Positions 63,408-64,000 of a stretch of DNA of 64,000 nucleotides are shown one piece after another. How positions within the stretch are numbered: position 1 is the stretch's first letter; each line of letters opens with the position of its first letter. The notes under the pieces were generated by a model. That model saw only the letters and a list, made by a program, of their open reading frames with translations, was not told the DNA's origin and did not search any database. The stretch comes from Pontibacter coccineus (lineage in GTDB: Bacteria; Bacteroidota; Bacteroidia; Cytophagales; Hymenobacteraceae). The stretch spans positions 682,001-746,000 of the forward strand of contig NZ_JAUOTN010000002.1 of assembly GCF_030546575.1 (NCBI RefSeq). The letters run 5' to 3'. The translations under genes and the position numbers were made by a program.

Positions 63408-64000
63408 ATGAAACAGCTTATTACCATCAAGTATTTCTTGCCTGTATTCTGCTTATCCCTTCTGTTTTCTTCCTGCAAAAAGGAGCTGGAGGAAGTAGAT
63501 CCTGTTATTGCCTGGGAAGTACATGATAAGTTTCTGTACAGTCAGCGCTACATTGCCAACTTAAATGGAGCAAATGACAAACTGCTTGTGCTGGGGATGA
63601 ATCTTTTCTCTACCATTACGCTGGAGGCGGGACAGGAAGATGTAAAGCATTATATGCACCCGTTCAACAATGTGTCGAATCATAAGCACCCGATGAGTTC
63701 CAGAATATTTGGCGGAACAAATGGTCGCTTTCTGTACTTCAAAAGTGTAAAAAATCCTGTGGATAGCGGAACCAGCCTTTTACTTGATATAGCCGACATT
63801 GACCCGCAGTTCAGAGATTTCCGGTTAGTGCTGTCGAACTCGAGCGAAAGTTTTGCTATATCGGAGAACAATGTAGCCCTTGTGCCCTATACCTACCTAA
63901 ACGAACAAACCGGGAGACACAGCTTAAGGTACCTGTTGGTTAAGTTAGCGGTCGAACCGAATTATTTTGACAGTGACAAGATCGTGCTGAAAGAAACCCG
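63408..64000 (+). CDS. Lipoprotein of unknown function, cut by the window end
   Basis: ATG at 63408 opens a frame with no stop to the window end (197 codons visible). It starts MKQLITIKYFLPVFCLSLLFSSCKKELEE: a lipoprotein signal with lipobox FSSC (Cys23) and a charged Lys/Glu stretch after it. The visible mature part includes SQRYIANLNGANDKLLVLGMN, IFGGTNGRFLYFKSV and ENNVALVPYTYLNEQTGRHSLRYLLV. The alternating short hydrophobic strands look like the start of a beta-propeller-like exported protein, but this is a guess. It probably shares a transcript with the preceding lipoprotein gene. Confidence 0.8.
   Translation, partial: MKQLITIKYFLPVFCLSLLFSSCKKELEEVDPVIAWEVHDKFLYSQRYIANLNGANDKLLVLGMNLFSTITLEAGQEDVKHYMHPFNNVSNHKHPMSSRIFGGTNGRFLYFKSVKNPVDSGTSLLLDIADIDPQFRDFRLVLSNSSESFAISENNVALVPYTYLNEQTGRHSLRYLLVKLAVEPNYFDSDKIVLKET

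Overview
The window is a chromosomal segment of a Bacteroidota bacterium, most likely order Cytophagales, family Hymenobacteraceae (Pontibacter-like; this placement is an inference). The supporting signs are type IX secretion (T9SS) sorting domains of two kinds, a PorP/SprF partner protein, a quinol:cytochrome c oxidoreductase of the alternative complex III (ACIII) type fused to a cox operon, Bacteroidota promoters of the form TTTG-N18/19-TAnnTTTG, and an absence of obvious Shine-Dalgarno sequences. There are no tRNA or rRNA genes, CRISPR arrays, transposases or prophage genes.

Layout. 1-8.7 kb: the 3' part of a giant SprB-repeat adhesin with a type-B T9SS signal, followed by its PorP/SprF-family partner. 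8.7-9.5 kb: an intergenic array of short palindromic repeats. 9.5-13 kb (minus strand): an M14 metallopeptidase and a PepSY membrane protein. 13.7-22 kb: a second giant surface protein with type-A T9SS sorting. 22-28 kb: a DUF2459-type protein, a second M14 peptidase, a DinB-like protein, a DASS/SLC13 carrier and a tiny membrane protein. 28-28.7 kb: a second, inverted copy of the intergenic repeat array. 28.7-36.5 kb: priA, a DoxX-like protein, a DUF255 thioredoxin-fold protein, a GSCFA-domain protein whose leader is a hexanucleotide tandem array, and the ribosomal operon rpsF-rpsR-rplI. 37-53.4 kb: one long respiratory operon, actABCDEF-coxB-coxA-ctaA-ctaB-two subunit III genes-subunit IV-SCO-DUF420-small CxxC membrane protein. 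53.7-60.9 kb: an NtrY-like sensor kinase translationally coupled to a very large outer-membrane-type protein of unknown function. 60.9-62.7 kb (minus strand): a LytTR response regulator and LytS-type kinase. 62.9-64 kb: two lipoproteins, the second cut by the window end.

How the genes work together. The 37-53 kb operon encodes quinol oxidation (ACIII), cytochrome c reduction and oxygen reduction (cytochrome oxidase), with heme A synthesis (CtaA, CtaB) and copper delivery (SCO). The T9SS client genes at both ends of the first 22 kb suggest a heavily decorated, possibly gliding cell surface.

The most unusual signal is not a gene. The non-palindromic word AGGTATAG / CTATACCT (often extended to CAGGTATAGC) recurs about 90 times outside the SprB gene, in coding and noncoding DNA and on both strands. 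About 7 copies of its 7-mer core would be expected by chance. It is nearly absent from the ribosomal and respiratory block, and it has expanded into a perfect tandem hexamer array that forms the leader of the GSCFA gene. Also notable are the exact 1398-bp higher-order period in the SprB gene, the ordered inverted intergenic repeat blocks, and a sharp composition change inside the second giant surface protein.
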